Assembly: GCF_011317445.1 (NCBI RefSeq)
Contig: NZ_JAAAPL010000001.1
Span: 1,178,001 to 1,242,000 of the forward strand
Source of the DNA: Chelativorans multitrophicus
GTDB lineage: Bacteria > Pseudomonadota > Alphaproteobacteria > Rhizobiales > Rhizobiaceae
Direction of reading: 5' to 3'
DNA: 64,000 bases
The translations under genes were made by a program, and so were the position numbers. Shown piece by piece: positions 10,926 through 19,478 of the stretch. A model generated the notes under the pieces. The model worked only from the letters and a program-made list of their open reading frames with translations. It did not search any database and was not told the DNA's origin. Numbering within the stretch: the first letter of the stretch is position 1; each line of letters opens with the position of its first letter.

Positions 10926-12452
10926 ATGGCCGAGGAGAAGCGTCAGGAAGGAACCAAGACCGAATTAGACGCGAGTCGGGCCGTGCCACTGACCCGCGGT
11001 CTCTCGACGAAATTGCTTTTCCTGACCATCCTCTTTGTCATGGCGGCGGAGGTGCTGATCTTTATCCCGTCGGTCGCCAATTTCGGCCGGCAGTGGATGG
11101 AGCAGCGGCTGCGCGAGGCAGCGATCGTCGGCCGTGTCCTCCTCGATGGAGAGGCGGGCAATCTCAGCCGGGAGGCTAGCAACGACGTTCTCATGACGGC
11201 GGGCGTGAGCGCCATCGCGGTGCGCGACGGGAACACGTCCCGCCTCCTGGTCGTGTCGCATATGCCGCCGGCCGTCGACGCGCATATCGATCTTGACCGG
11301 TTCGATGCTTTAAGCGCCGTTCGGAAGGCTTTCGGTACCCTGTTCTTTGGTGGCGGCCGCATCTTGCGCGTCTACGGCCATGTAGGACAGAGCACAGCGC
11401 AATACGAAGTCATCTTACCGGATCGTCAGCTGCGGGCGGCAATGCTGATTTACGCGCGCAATGTGGCGGCCATTTCATTTCTCATTTCGCTTTTCACCGC
11501 CACACTCGTTTTTTACGCAATCGACCGCATCATGATCGGACCAGTCCGCGCCATGACCCGCTCGGTGCTCGCCTTCGGTGCGGCGCCGGATAATGCCGAA
11601 AACATCATCGAGCCGGAAAGCCGCAGCGACGAAATCGGCATCGCGGAGCGGGAATTGGCAGAGATGCAGAAGGCACTGCACCGGACGCTTGGTGAGCGCA
11701 AACGGCTTGCGGAATTGGGCATGGCGGTCTCCAAAATCAATCACGACATGCGCAACATGCTGGCGTCTGCGCAGCTCATTTCGGATCGCTTGGCCCTCAG
11801 CGCCGATCCAACGGTGCAATCTCTGGCTCCAAAACTCGTGCGCATGCTTGACCGGGCAGTGGCGTATTCCCAGGGAGTGATCGCCTATGGCCGGGCGCAG
11901 GAGGCGCCACCCTCGCGCCGCCGGCTGCGTCTTGCTCCACTTGTTGAGGATGTGCACGCAAGCCTTGCGATCGATCCGGGGAGCGGAATCGAATTCGTCA
12001 ATGAAATCGATCCGCTATTCGAGATCGAAGCGGATGCCGACCAGCTTTTCAGGGTGCTTTCCAACCTCTGCCGAAACGCCGTTCAGGCCATGACGGGCGA
12101 AGCGGATTCGGCGCTCGTACGGCGCCTCACAATCTCGGGGCGCCAAGGGGAAGGACTGGCGCGAATTTTTGTCGCTGATACCGGGCCGGGGCTTCCGCCA
12201 AAAGCGCGTGAAAACCTGTTCACAGCCTTCCGCGGCTCGGCTCGGACCGGCGGCACAGGCCTCGGGCTTGCCATCGCGCAGGAGCTCATACGCGCGCATG
12301 GCGGAGAGATCGAGCTTATGGAAAGCGGAAACGGGCGTACGATCTTCTGTATTACCATTCCTGGTCCGACCCCTGAGGACTTCCATCGGGAGAGCACGGA
12401 AAGCAAAAATGCCGCCACAGAGAATGGCCCAACGGCACCGCGGCAGCAGTAA
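10926..12452 (+). CDS. Sensor histidine kinase with HAMP domain (orphan)
   Basis: A 508-residue membrane sensor kinase. TM1 lies about residues 30-52, a roughly 125-residue periplasmic domain follows, TM2 about 179-202, then HAMP. The phosphorylated His is His273 in KINHDMRNML. The ATPase boxes are NLCRNAVQAM (N), DTGPGLP (G1) and TGGTGLGLAIAQELI (G2). No response regulator is adjacent; the next gene is a tRNA. Signal and partner are unknown. The last 30 residues are polar and low in complexity. The ATG at 10926 gives the expected short cytoplasmic N-terminus. Confidence 0.88.
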   Translation: MAEEKRQEGTKTELDASRAVPLTRGLSTKLLFLTILFVMAAEVLIFIPSVANFGRQWMEQRLREAAIVGRVLLDGEAGNLSREASNDVLMTAGVSAIAVRDGNTSRLLVVSHMPPAVDAHIDLDRFDALSAVRKAFGTLFFGGGRILRVYGHVGQSTAQYEVILPDRQLRAAMLIYARNVAAISFLISLFTATLVFYAIDRIMIGPVRAMTRSVLAFGAAPDNAENIIEPESRSDEIGIAERELAEMQKALHRTLGERKRLAELGMAVSKINHDMRNMLASAQLISDRLALSADPTVQSLAPKLVRMLDRAVAYSQGVIAYGRAQEAPPSRRRLRLAPLVEDVHASLAIDPGSGIEFVNEIDPLFEIEADADQLFRVLSNLCRNAVQAMTGEADSALVRRLTISGRQGEGLARIFVADTGPGLPPKARENLFTAFRGSARTGGTGLGLAIAQELIRAHGGEIELMESGNGRTIFCITIPGPTPEDFHRESTESKNAATENGPTAPRQQ

Positions 12453-12666
12453 TCCGCGGCAACCCGCATCGGCCTTCCGCCTGCGGATACGGCTCCGCCA
12501 TCTTGGCTGGAGAATGTTTCGCTGGCAGCCGTCCGTTCTGGGTAGGTGTGCTGATCTGGGCATTGGAAAAATCGCATTTGAGCGCTTGCTTTTGCCTCTC
12601 TCAGTCGTTAGGTAGGCGGCGTTCAACCGTCGGGGTTCACCCCTACGATGGTTCGGTTGGCAGTAG

Positions 12667-12743
12667 GCGCCCGTAGCTCAGCTGGATAGAGCACCAGACT
12701 ACGAATCTGGGGGTCAGAGGTTCGAATCCTTTCGGGCGCGCCA
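12667..12743 (+). tRNA. tRNA-Arg(ACG)
   Basis: A 77-nt cloverleaf. The acceptor GCGCCCG/CGGGCGC is perfect, followed by discriminator G and an encoded CCA (12741-12743). The D arm contains GCTCAGCTGGATAGAGC; the anticodon stem CCAGA/TCTGG closes the loop CTACGAA with anticodon ACG, read as Arg CGN after A34-to-inosine editing. The T loop is TTCGAAT. The 214 bp before it and about 270 bp after it hold no supported gene. Confidence 0.97.
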
Positions 12744-13011
12744 TTCTTTTCCAAGCATTTAGCTCAATAAGGCGGGAGTTAGCCCTGGCCTTCTTTCTGT
12801 CGTCAGCCTGTCGTCGCCTGAGAGCTATACGCTCTTGAAGTTCTATCCCTTGGCTTGGATTTGGTGACCCGGAGGATACGCCGGATCAGCCAGGCGCCAT
12901 CGCCGCTGGTCCTCCCCTGAGTCGAGTCGGGTGGATCGCTATCCCAGTCCGGATTTGAACCTATGCCTTTTGGCAGATCTCTGCCTCGTCGCCATTCCCA
13001 TACTTGGAGGC

Positions 13012-14343
13012 TTATATCTCCTCCAGGACAAGGCGGCCTTCAGCCAGAAATCGGAACCGGCCGCGGCCGCACTTTTCGATGGCGATGCCGGCGTCGCGCT
13101 CGCACAGACGGCGCTGCAGCAGGACCAGTCGTGCTTCAAGATTTTCAGCATATTCCGGCAAGCGCAGCGCCGGGTCCAGGCGCAACTCACGATTGGTGAA
13201 TTCGATGCGGCCGCCCTCGGCGCGCTCCTGTGCGATCTTCCACAGGATCGCGCCGGCGACACCTTTGATGAGGTAATCGTTGCCGACAAACACGGTATTG
13301 TCAGCGCGGTAGTGGCGAATACGTATTTCACGGCCGGTGACTTCGCCCGGCGCAACCCGCGAGGGGGCCTTCTCGAATGCTTCCTCCTGCTGCAACAGGA
13401 GGCTCAACGCCGAAAGGTGGCTTGCGACCAGCGACAGGGCGTCCTCCTCCTCATAGCCAAACTGGTTGGGCTCGGCGCTTTCGGCGAAGAGGACTCCGAT
13501 TGCGCTGCCATCGTGGAGGATCGGCATTGCGATCTGGCTCTGGGGGGCCTTCAGCCCCGGATAGGGAATGGCCGTATTGCCTTCCAAGTGGAGCCCGGCC
13601 GCGCGCGCAGTATCGCGAATTGCGGTGCCGTAGGAATATTCCGACGCCATGCGGCCGATGCGGATCGGCACGCATTGCGCAGCCGCTACGCCGATGACGC
13701 CTTCACCCAACCCGACCTCCGATCCTATGCCGGAGACCGGATAACCACGCGAGGCGACGGTGTAGAGCCGGTCCGTGGTACGGTCGAGCATCATCACCAT
13801 GGAGTGCTCGATGCCGAAATGCTGCTGCAGGCCCGCCAGCACCGCGTCAAACAGCTCCCCCAACTCGTCGCAAGTTGCAATCTGCTCGCAGGCGCGGCGC
13901 GCGGCCGACAGAAGGTTGAGGCCGATCGGCTGCGGCATGGTCGTGCTGGGCAGCGCCTCGATCTCCTGAACCCGGAAGACATCCGAACCGAGCAGACGGA
14001 AGACCCCCTGCATGCCGCTGTGCGAGGCAATGCCGGCAAGCTTGGCGCGCATGGCCTCAAAAAGGGGCCCGCTCGTCTGCGTTTCGAGGTATTCGAGCGT
14101 CAGCCTGTACTGAGCGTTGGTGTCGGGATCCACGACCGCCACAGAGGCGCGTTTCGTCGTCAGGAGATTGCGGCGGGTCTTGTTGAAGAACTGGTAGGAT
14201 AACGCGACGTGCTCGGGATCGACATACTGAACCTGGGATATCAACGATACGTTCGGGGTGCCGCTGGCATCAGCAGTGGCGAGCACAGACGGGACGATCC
14301 CCTCGAGGCAGTTGCGGATGGCCGGAAGCTTCAACGGGGTCAT
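13012..14343 (-). CDS. PNPOx-like/GAF protein with a possible C-terminal winged helix
   Basis: A 443-residue cytoplasmic protein with three regions. Residues 1-135 resemble a pyridoxamine-phosphate-oxidase-like split barrel (VPSVLATADASGTPNVSLIS and the FFNKTRRN strand-helix). Residues 150-315 are a GAF domain. Residues 335-443 could fold as a winged helix, with FTNRELRLDPALRLPEYAEN as the recognition region and GRGRFRF as the wing; this last part is inference. The start is the ATG at 14343, which overlaps the stop of the upstream gene (ATGA), although the frame is open further upstream. A flavin- or heme-sensing signalling protein is plausible but unproven. Confidence 0.75.
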   Translation of the reverse strand: MTPLKLPAIRNCLEGIVPSVLATADASGTPNVSLISQVQYVDPEHVALSYQFFNKTRRNLLTTKRASVAVVDPDTNAQYRLTLEYLETQTSGPLFEAMRAKLAGIASHSGMQGVFRLLGSDVFRVQEIEALPSTTMPQPIGLNLLSAARRACEQIATCDELGELFDAVLAGLQQHFGIEHSMVMMLDRTTDRLYTVASRGYPVSGIGSEVGLGEGVIGVAAAQCVPIRIGRMASEYSYGTAIRDTARAAGLHLEGNTAIPYPGLKAPQSQIAMPILHDGSAIGVLFAESAEPNQFGYEEEDALSLVASHLSALSLLLQQEEAFEKAPSRVAPGEVTGREIRIRHYRADNTVFVGNDYLIKGVAGAILWKIAQERAEGGRIEFTNRELRLDPALRLPEYAENLEARLVLLQRRLCERDAGIAIEKCGRGRFRFLAEGRLVLEEI

Positions 14344-14762
14344 GGGTTCAGCTCCGCACCCGCGCCGGGGCCAGGCGTCTGCACGAAGGCGGCTTCGAGG
14401 GTAAAATCCACTGCAACGACAGTATCGGGGTCGACGCTGCAAAACGCCTCCGCAAAGGCCGGAGGATAACCGACCTCGACCAGCTCCCAGCGCATGCCCT
14501 GGCTCTGCCGCACTGCTTCCAGCCTGTCCCCTTCGTCCGGCATAGTGACGACGGCTCGCGATCCCTTCACCTGGATCGAACGGTGGGTAACGGGCTGACT
14601 GAATGTGACGGCAATGCCGGCCCCGCGCTCCACCATCGCCAGCAGCGCCTCGTTGCCCGGTCGCGGCAGCAGGAGCCGCATCCGATCCTCGGGCAGAATG
14701 AGGCAGCCGCATCCCAGGCCGGCGACCGGCGCTTCGGCCGGGCGGCACACCGCGACGATCAC
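14340..14762 (-). CDS. PNPOx-like protein, N-terminus probably frameshifted
   Basis: The frame with the conserved protein gives 140 residues from a GTG at 14762, including the split-barrel motif THRSIQVKG. It is open further upstream to about 14900 with no start codon, and that upstream part (FWRADPELAAFCQSGLSV) reads like the genuine N-terminal helix of the family. A different frame from an ATG at 14890 begins MPRASQPHTPDIDLAARRAY and ends in a stop overlapping the GTG. Joining the two near 14815 by restoring one missing base gives a continuous N-terminus. So this is either a sequencing or natural frameshift, or a gene restarted at GTG. It is coupled by ATGA to the PNPOx-GAF gene downstream. 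Confidence 0.6.
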   Translation of the reverse strand: MIVAVCRPAEAPVAGLGCGCLILPEDRMRLLLPRPGNEALLAMVERGAGIAVTFSQPVTHRSIQVKGSRAVVTMPDEGDRLEAVRQSQGMRWELVEVGYPPAFAEAFCSVDPDTVVAVDFTLEAAFVQTPGPGAGAELNP

Positions 14763-15100
14763 GCTGAGGCCGCTCTGACAAAAAGCCGCGAGCTCGGGGT
14801 CAGCACGCCAGAAGTGCCGCCCTCTGCCGCGTAGGCGCGGCGGGCGGCCAGATCGATATCCGGCGTATGAGGCTGGGATGCACGTGGCATGGCTCGCCTG
14901 CTATCGCTCCGTCGAGTGGTTGGCCTTAATGGACGTAAGAAAATGCCCCTCCGCCTATTTTAGCATTCTTTTACGATTTCTTGCAGGACCATTTAGCGAG
15001 CGTACGCGACCGCCCTGGATTATTTCACCAGCCATCGACGCCGGGCGTCACGAAACAGCCGCGGCGTACGATTTTCCAGACCGAACAGAGGATCAGAACG

Positions 15101-15781
15101 ATGAAACCCACGATCTTGGTCGTGTCCGCCGCGGCTTTGCTGACGGCTACCGCCGCTTTCGCCTGTAACATTCACGCCACCCCTGTTGCCGCCACCCTCA
15201 CCGACGATGCGGTGCGTATCGACGCCTCGTCCAAACCCATGCCCGGAGAGCCGAGCCTCGCCGAGATCCGCAAGGCCACGGAGCGCTTCCGCGATGTAAA
15301 CATAGCTCTCGCAGAAGGTTACCTCCGCGACCCCGGCAACATGTGCGAGACCGCTGAAATGATGGGCCTGCCGAAGTCGCTTGGCGGCATGGGCATCCAC
15401 TTTTTCCGCCCGGACCTGCTCGGCATCTCCGCCCCGCCCAACCCGCGCGTCGACGGCGTCGGGACGCACACGGATTTCGTCAATCCGGCGGTCCTCATTT
15501 ATGAGCCGCAGGCTGACGGCTCGCTCGAACTCGTCGCGGTCGAGAATCTCGTTTTCGCCAAGGCTTGGAGCGAGGCAGGCAATGACGGCCCGCCATCGTT
15601 CCACGGACTGCCATACGACACCATGATCGACGATCCAGCGACGGCCATCGACGAGGCACATAATTTCGAGCCTCATCATGACCGGCATGTCTGGCTTTAC
15701 CGCGAAAACCCGAATGGCATCTTCGCCCAGTTCAATCCGCGTGTGACGTGCGAGCACCATGAGATCAAGCACAGTCACTGA
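15101..15781 (+). CDS. Secreted hypothetical protein with a His-rich C-terminus
   Basis: A 226-residue exported protein; I do not recognise an assigned function. The signal peptide MKPTILVVSAAALLTATAAFA is followed directly by Cys, so signal peptidase I cleavage or, less likely, lipidation is possible. The mature part has a conserved-looking core (DPGNMCETAEMMGLP, MGIHFFRPDLLG) and a C-terminus rich in His (FEPHHDRHVWLYRENPNG and a terminal CEHHEIKHSH) that could bind a metal. The ATG at 15101 is preferred to upstream in-frame starts because it begins the signal peptide. It lies 39 bp before the flavoprotein gene in the same direction, suggesting an operon. Confidence 0.75.
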   Translation: MKPTILVVSAAALLTATAAFACNIHATPVAATLTDDAVRIDASSKPMPGEPSLAEIRKATERFRDVNIALAEGYLRDPGNMCETAEMMGLPKSLGGMGIHFFRPDLLGISAPPNPRVDGVGTHTDFVNPAVLIYEPQADGSLELVAVENLVFAKAWSEAGNDGPPSFHGLPYDTMIDDPATAIDEAHNFEPHHDRHVWLYRENPNGIFAQFNPRVTCEHHEIKHSH

Positions 15782-15820
15782 GCCGCATTCCCGCGAGCCG
15801 CGAAAAAGGAGGACAGCAAC

Positions 15821-17200
15821 ATGCATATCGATGAATTGAGAAAGGCGGTTCGCGGGGCGGTGACGACCCGTGAAAGCGCCGAATACGAGGCCGTCCGCAC
15901 GGGATTGTTGTGGAACGCCCGCAAACCGGACCGCTTTCCTGAAGTTGTCGTCAAAGCGATGGACGCCGGCGACGTGCAGACGGCGGTGAAATTCGCCGCC
16001 GCCAACGGAATGCGCGTCTCCGCGCGCGGTGGCGGCCACCACTTCTCCACCATCGCACTGCAGGATTGCGTGGTTATCGACCTATCGGCGATGAATGCGC
16101 TGGAAATCGATGCCGTAGCCGGCACCGCGCGTGCGCAGCCTGCGGTTACCAATGGCAGGCTCGCCGCGGCGGCGGCCGAATACGGTCTCGCTTTTCCCAC
16201 CGGTCACTGCGCCAGCGTGCCTTTGTCGGGCTATCTGCTCGGCGGCGGGTTCGGCTGGAACGCCGGTGCCTGGGGCATCGCCTGCCACAATGTGGAAAGC
16301 GTCAAGGTGGTGCTGGCCGACGGTTCACTGGTGACCGCGAGCGAGGCGGAGAATGCCGATATTTTCTGGGCTGCGCGCGGAGCGGGCCCGGAGTTCTTCG
16401 GCGTCGTGACCGAATACAGGCTGCGCCTGCACGAACTGCCACGAGCGATCCGCACCAGCGTGTGGGTCTACCCGATAGGCGAGGTGGATGCGGTGGAGCG
16501 CTGGATGAGCCGGACGATGCGAACCGTGCCGCGCAATGTCGAGTTCACGGCCGTGCTCTCCTCAGCACCGCCGCCTCTTGCCGGCAAGGCGACAAAGACG
16601 GTCTCGGCGGTTGCGACCATTTTTGCGTATACGGAAGAGGAGGCACAGGCCACGCTCGAAAAAATAGCGGCCGGCGCACCGGAAAGCGCGCTCGACATCC
16701 AACTCGGGATGGAGACGCCTTTCGAGGTCCTTTACCTGATCATGGGGCAATTTTTCCTGGAAGGGCGGCGCTACGCGGCCGACACCAACTGGTCGGCCGA
16801 TCCGGCCCTGCAGATGGCGATCATGGCGGAAGCGATAGAGGCTGCTCCTTCGGCGGAATCCTTCGCGCTCGGTGTCGTGTTGCCGCCGCCGGACGGCACC
16901 ATGCCGGACGCCGCCTTTTCCATGGTTGGCCCGGCCTTCGGCTGCACTTATGCGATCTGGCAAGACGATGCCCAGGACCAGGCGGCTCTCTCCTGGGTGC
17001 GGGCGACAAGCGAAAAGATCGCGCCGATCTCCCTCGGCCACTATATCGGCGAGGCCGATCTCGATATCGCCGGCCGGTCGCACCGTTCGTTCTCGCCTGA
17101 GGCATTAGAACGGTTGCGGCACCTGCAGCGCAAATACGATCAGGCCGGCCTGTTCCATCGCCCCGAACCGGACGTGGAACCGCTCAAAAGAGCCGGTTGA
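15821..17200 (+). CDS. FAD-linked oxidoreductase, berberine-bridge-enzyme type
   Basis: A 459-residue flavoprotein with an N-terminal PCMH/FAD_binding_4 domain and a C-terminal BBE region. Two residues typical of bicovalent FAD attachment are visible: His73 in RGGGHHF and Cys130 in GHCASVPLSGYLLGGG. Family members oxidise alcohols, sugars or alkaloid-like substrates using O2. No signal peptide is apparent, so this copy is likely cytoplasmic. An AAAGGAGGA ribosome site precedes the ATG. It follows the secreted His-rich protein and precedes a TRAP transporter, so it may act on an imported substrate; that is inference. Confidence 0.87.
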   Translation: MHIDELRKAVRGAVTTRESAEYEAVRTGLLWNARKPDRFPEVVVKAMDAGDVQTAVKFAAANGMRVSARGGGHHFSTIALQDCVVIDLSAMNALEIDAVAGTARAQPAVTNGRLAAAAAEYGLAFPTGHCASVPLSGYLLGGGFGWNAGAWGIACHNVESVKVVLADGSLVTASEAENADIFWAARGAGPEFFGVVTEYRLRLHELPRAIRTSVWVYPIGEVDAVERWMSRTMRTVPRNVEFTAVLSSAPPPLAGKATKTVSAVATIFAYTEEEAQATLEKIAAGAPESALDIQLGMETPFEVLYLIMGQFFLEGRRYAADTNWSADPALQMAIMAEAIEAAPSAESFALGVVLPPPDGTMPDAAFSMVGPAFGCTYAIWQDDAQDQAALSWVRATSEKIAPISLGHYIGEADLDIAGRSHRSFSPEALERLRHLQRKYDQAGLFHRPEPDVEPLKRAG

Positions 17201-17206
17201 AGGCAC

Positions 17207-17230
17207 CCAGTCCTCCCGCAGGAGGACTGG
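17207..17230 (+). terminator. Strong hairpin after the flavoprotein gene
   Basis: A perfect 10-bp stem, CCAGTCCTCC/GGAGGACTGG, with a CGCA loop, 7 bp after the stop codon. No T-run follows, so it is either a 3'-end stabiliser or a non-canonical terminator. Confidence 0.5.
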
Positions 17231-17570
17231 ACGCCCTCCAATTTGGGCTCGATCATATGCCGCCGAGACGACTGAAAGGAGCCCCCCGGCTGAATGGATT
17301 GGATACGGGTCATCAACATCACGTGTTATACGAGAGAATAAGGTCAAGGCTCTTTCCCAACTGTACGTTTTTCGAATAAGCTTTCCGCGTGCTTAGGTAT
17401 GGCGAGTGTTCGTGAGGACCTGGATTCGTTCTGTGGATTAATCCAGGGAATACTCGCCAGTATCGATGCTGAGGTCCCATCGGCGGAGGGTCGGCTGGGG
17501 TTCCCTGCCCGACTGTCGGCGGATGTTGGCCGTGCACCAGCATCGCAAGACTTGAATGGGAGGAAAATTG
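17231..17570 (+). promoter_or_regulatory. Leader/promoter region of the TRAP operon
   Basis: About 340 bp with no supported gene before dctP. A short frame from 17399 overlaps dctP and is rejected. An imperfect inverted repeat GGCGAGTGTT/AATACTCGCC lies at about 17402-17460. The operon promoter is expected here, but I see no convincing -35/-10 pair. The ribosome site GGGAGGAAA is at the 3' end. Confidence 0.4.
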
Positions 17571-18713
17571 ATGACCAACTCCATAGAGTTTCATTCCGCT
17601 CCGACACCCCGTCGGACGTTCCTCAAGGGTAGCCTGCTCGCCGCTGGAGGTGCTGCGGTAAGCCTTGCTGCACCTGCGGTACGGGCGCAGAGCCCGGTTG
17701 TCGTAAAGATGCAGACATCCTGGCCTTCCGGCGACATCTGGATGGATTTCGCCCGCCAATATGTCGAGCGCGTCCACGAGATGTCGAACGGACGAATCCA
17801 GATCGACCTTCTGCCGGCAGGCGCAGTGGTCGGCGCGTTCCAGGTGCTCGACGCCGTCAATGACGGGGTGCTCGACGCAGCCCATACGGTGCCTGTCTAC
17901 TGGTACGGCAAACATAAAGCAGCATCGCTTTTCGGCACGGGCCCGGTTTGGGGCGGCAGCGCACTCAACATGCTCGGCTGGTTCTACCAAGGTGGCGGCA
18001 AGGAGCTCTATGCCGAGCTCACCCAGGAGATCATGGGCCTCAACATCTATGGCTTCTATGGTTTCCCGATGCCGGCTCAGCCCTTCGGCTGGTTCAAGAA
18101 CCCGGTCACCACGGTGCAGGACCTGCAGGGCTTCAAATACCGGACGGTGGGGCTTGCCGCCGACCTGATGCAGAAGCTCGGCATGAGCGTCGCCCAGCTT
18201 CCCGGCGGCGAAATCGTCCCGGCCATGGAGCGCGGGGTGATCGACGCGTTCGAATTCAACAACCCATCCTCCGACCTGCGCTTCGGCGCGCAGGATGTGG
18301 CGAAGAACTATTTCCTGGCCTCCTATCACCAAGCTTCCGAGTCCTTCGAGTTCCTGTTCAACAAGGACTTCTTCGACGATCTGGATCCGGACTTGCAGGC
18401 GATCCTCAAATACGGGGTCGAGGCGATCACCTCGGCGAATACCGCGCTTGCCCTCGATCAATACTCGAAGGACCTGCAGGCGCTGCAGGATGAGCATGGG
18501 GTCACGGTACACCGCACTTCGCAGGAGATCCTGGATGCTCAGCTCAAGGCCTGGGACGAGCTCATTCCCGAGCTGGAGCAGGACGACTTCATGAAGCGAT
18601 GCATGGATAGCCAGCGCCAGTGGGTCGAGCGCACCGTGTTCTACGAGTTAATGAGCGCACCCGACCTCACGCTTGCCTACGAGCATTATTTCCCAGGCAA
18701 GCTGAAGACCTGA
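17571..18713 (+). CDS. TRAP transporter substrate-binding protein (DctP family)
   Basis: A 380-residue periplasmic binding protein with a twin-arginine signal (PRRTFLKGSLLAAGGAAVSL). It belongs to the DctP subfamily that includes the 2-oxoacid binder TakP. Gln170 and Arg191 (FKYRTVG) are where TakP has its ligand-binding Gln152 and Arg173; the TakP Trp position is instead within FEFNNP, so the ligand probably differs. The ATG at 17571 follows GGGAGGAAA. It is the first gene of dctP-dctQ-dctM-amidase-small ORF. A 150-bp gap with a hairpin separates it from dctQ, as often seen where the binding protein is made in excess over the permease. Confidence 0.9.
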   Translation: MTNSIEFHSAPTPRRTFLKGSLLAAGGAAVSLAAPAVRAQSPVVVKMQTSWPSGDIWMDFARQYVERVHEMSNGRIQIDLLPAGAVVGAFQVLDAVNDGVLDAAHTVPVYWYGKHKAASLFGTGPVWGGSALNMLGWFYQGGGKELYAELTQEIMGLNIYGFYGFPMPAQPFGWFKNPVTTVQDLQGFKYRTVGLAADLMQKLGMSVAQLPGGEIVPAMERGVIDAFEFNNPSSDLRFGAQDVAKNYFLASYHQASESFEFLFNKDFFDDLDPDLQAILKYGVEAITSANTALALDQYSKDLQALQDEHGVTVHRTSQEILDAQLKAWDELIPELEQDDFMKRCMDSQRQWVERTVFYELMSAPDLTLAYEHYFPGKLKT

Positions 18714-18763
18714 CGCCGTTCCGGACGCGCCCGTGTTCCGTCACCCCCTGCGGTGGCGAGAGC

Positions 18764-18779
18764 GCGGGCGGACGCCCGC
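18764..18779 (+). other. Intercistronic hairpin between dctP and dctQ
   Basis: GCGGGC/GCCCGC with a GGAC loop lies in the 150-bp gap, with further G+C-rich pairing possible upstream. It may stabilise the dctP mRNA 3' end or attenuate transcription into the permease genes. Inference from position. Confidence 0.4.
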
Positions 18780-18863
18780 AACAACTGGCGCAAAGCAGTT
18801 CGCAATCCTGCGCATGGCGACCGCGCCAGCCATCAACCCGCCTTTGGTGAGTGACATCTCACG

Positions 18864-19478
18864 ATGACGAATCTTATCCACTTCATTGACCGCATCACGG
18901 GCTGGTTCGGCCGCGCCTTCGCGTGGCTGATCCTGATGATGGCCTTCGGCATGGGCTATGAGGTTGCGGTTCGCTATCTCTTCAACGCGCCCACCGCCTG
19001 GGCTTTCGACATGTCATACATGCTCTACGGCACCCTTTTCATGATGGGTGGCGCCTACACGCTTTCGCGCAACGCCCATGTGCGCGGAGACTTCCTCTAC
19101 CGCCTCTGGCGGCCGAGAACCCAGGCGACCGTCGAGCTGGTTCTCTACTTTCTTTTTTTCTTTCCCGGCGTTCTGGCGCTCGTCTTCGCCGGCTGGAAAT
19201 ATGCGGGGCGCGGCTGGCGCTATCTCGAAGTCAGCACCAACTCGCCGGCCGGCATCCCGATCTTCCATTTCAAGACGGTGATCGTCGCCGCCGGCATTCT
19301 CCTGTTCATCCAGGGCATCGCACAGGTCTGCCGGTGCATCTTATGCATCCGCACGGGCGAATGGCTTCCGCACGAGGAGGACGCAGTGGAATTGGAAGAT
19401 CAGCTCATAAGGCAGGTGGCGGCGGGCCACGGCGAAGATGCCGCTATGATCGCCGCGGGAAGGAAGCCAGAAAAATGA
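18864..19478 (+). CDS. TRAP transporter small permease (DctQ family)
   Basis: A 204-residue membrane protein with four predicted helices and the DctQ pattern (FNAPTAWAFDMSYMLYGTLF, then RNAHVRGDFLYRLW). It pairs with the large permease to form the TRAP membrane complex. The C-terminal 40 residues form an acidic cytoplasmic tail. The stop overlaps the dctM start (ATGA), implying coupled translation at equal stoichiometry. Confidence 0.9.
   Translation: MTNLIHFIDRITGWFGRAFAWLILMMAFGMGYEVAVRYLFNAPTAWAFDMSYMLYGTLFMMGGAYTLSRNAHVRGDFLYRLWRPRTQATVELVLYFLFFFPGVLALVFAGWKYAGRGWRYLEVSTNSPAGIPIFHFKTVIVAAGILLFIQGIAQVCRCILCIRTGEWLPHEEDAVELEDQLIRQVAAGHGEDAAMIAAGRKPEK

Noticed and set aside
12744..13011. 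Possible tRNA fragment or attachment site downstream of tRNA-Arg
   Set aside because: GGTTCAAATCC on the minus strand near 12955 resembles a T arm, but no cloverleaf can be formed, and there is no integrase or direct repeat of the tRNA 3' end.
12931..14202. 423-codon plus-strand frame opposite the PNPOx-GAF gene
   Set aside because: No recognisable domain; the minus strand encodes PNPOx and GAF motifs across the same DNA.
17399..17632. 77-codon frame before and over dctP
   Set aside because: Overlaps the start of a clear binding protein in another frame and has no ribosome site.
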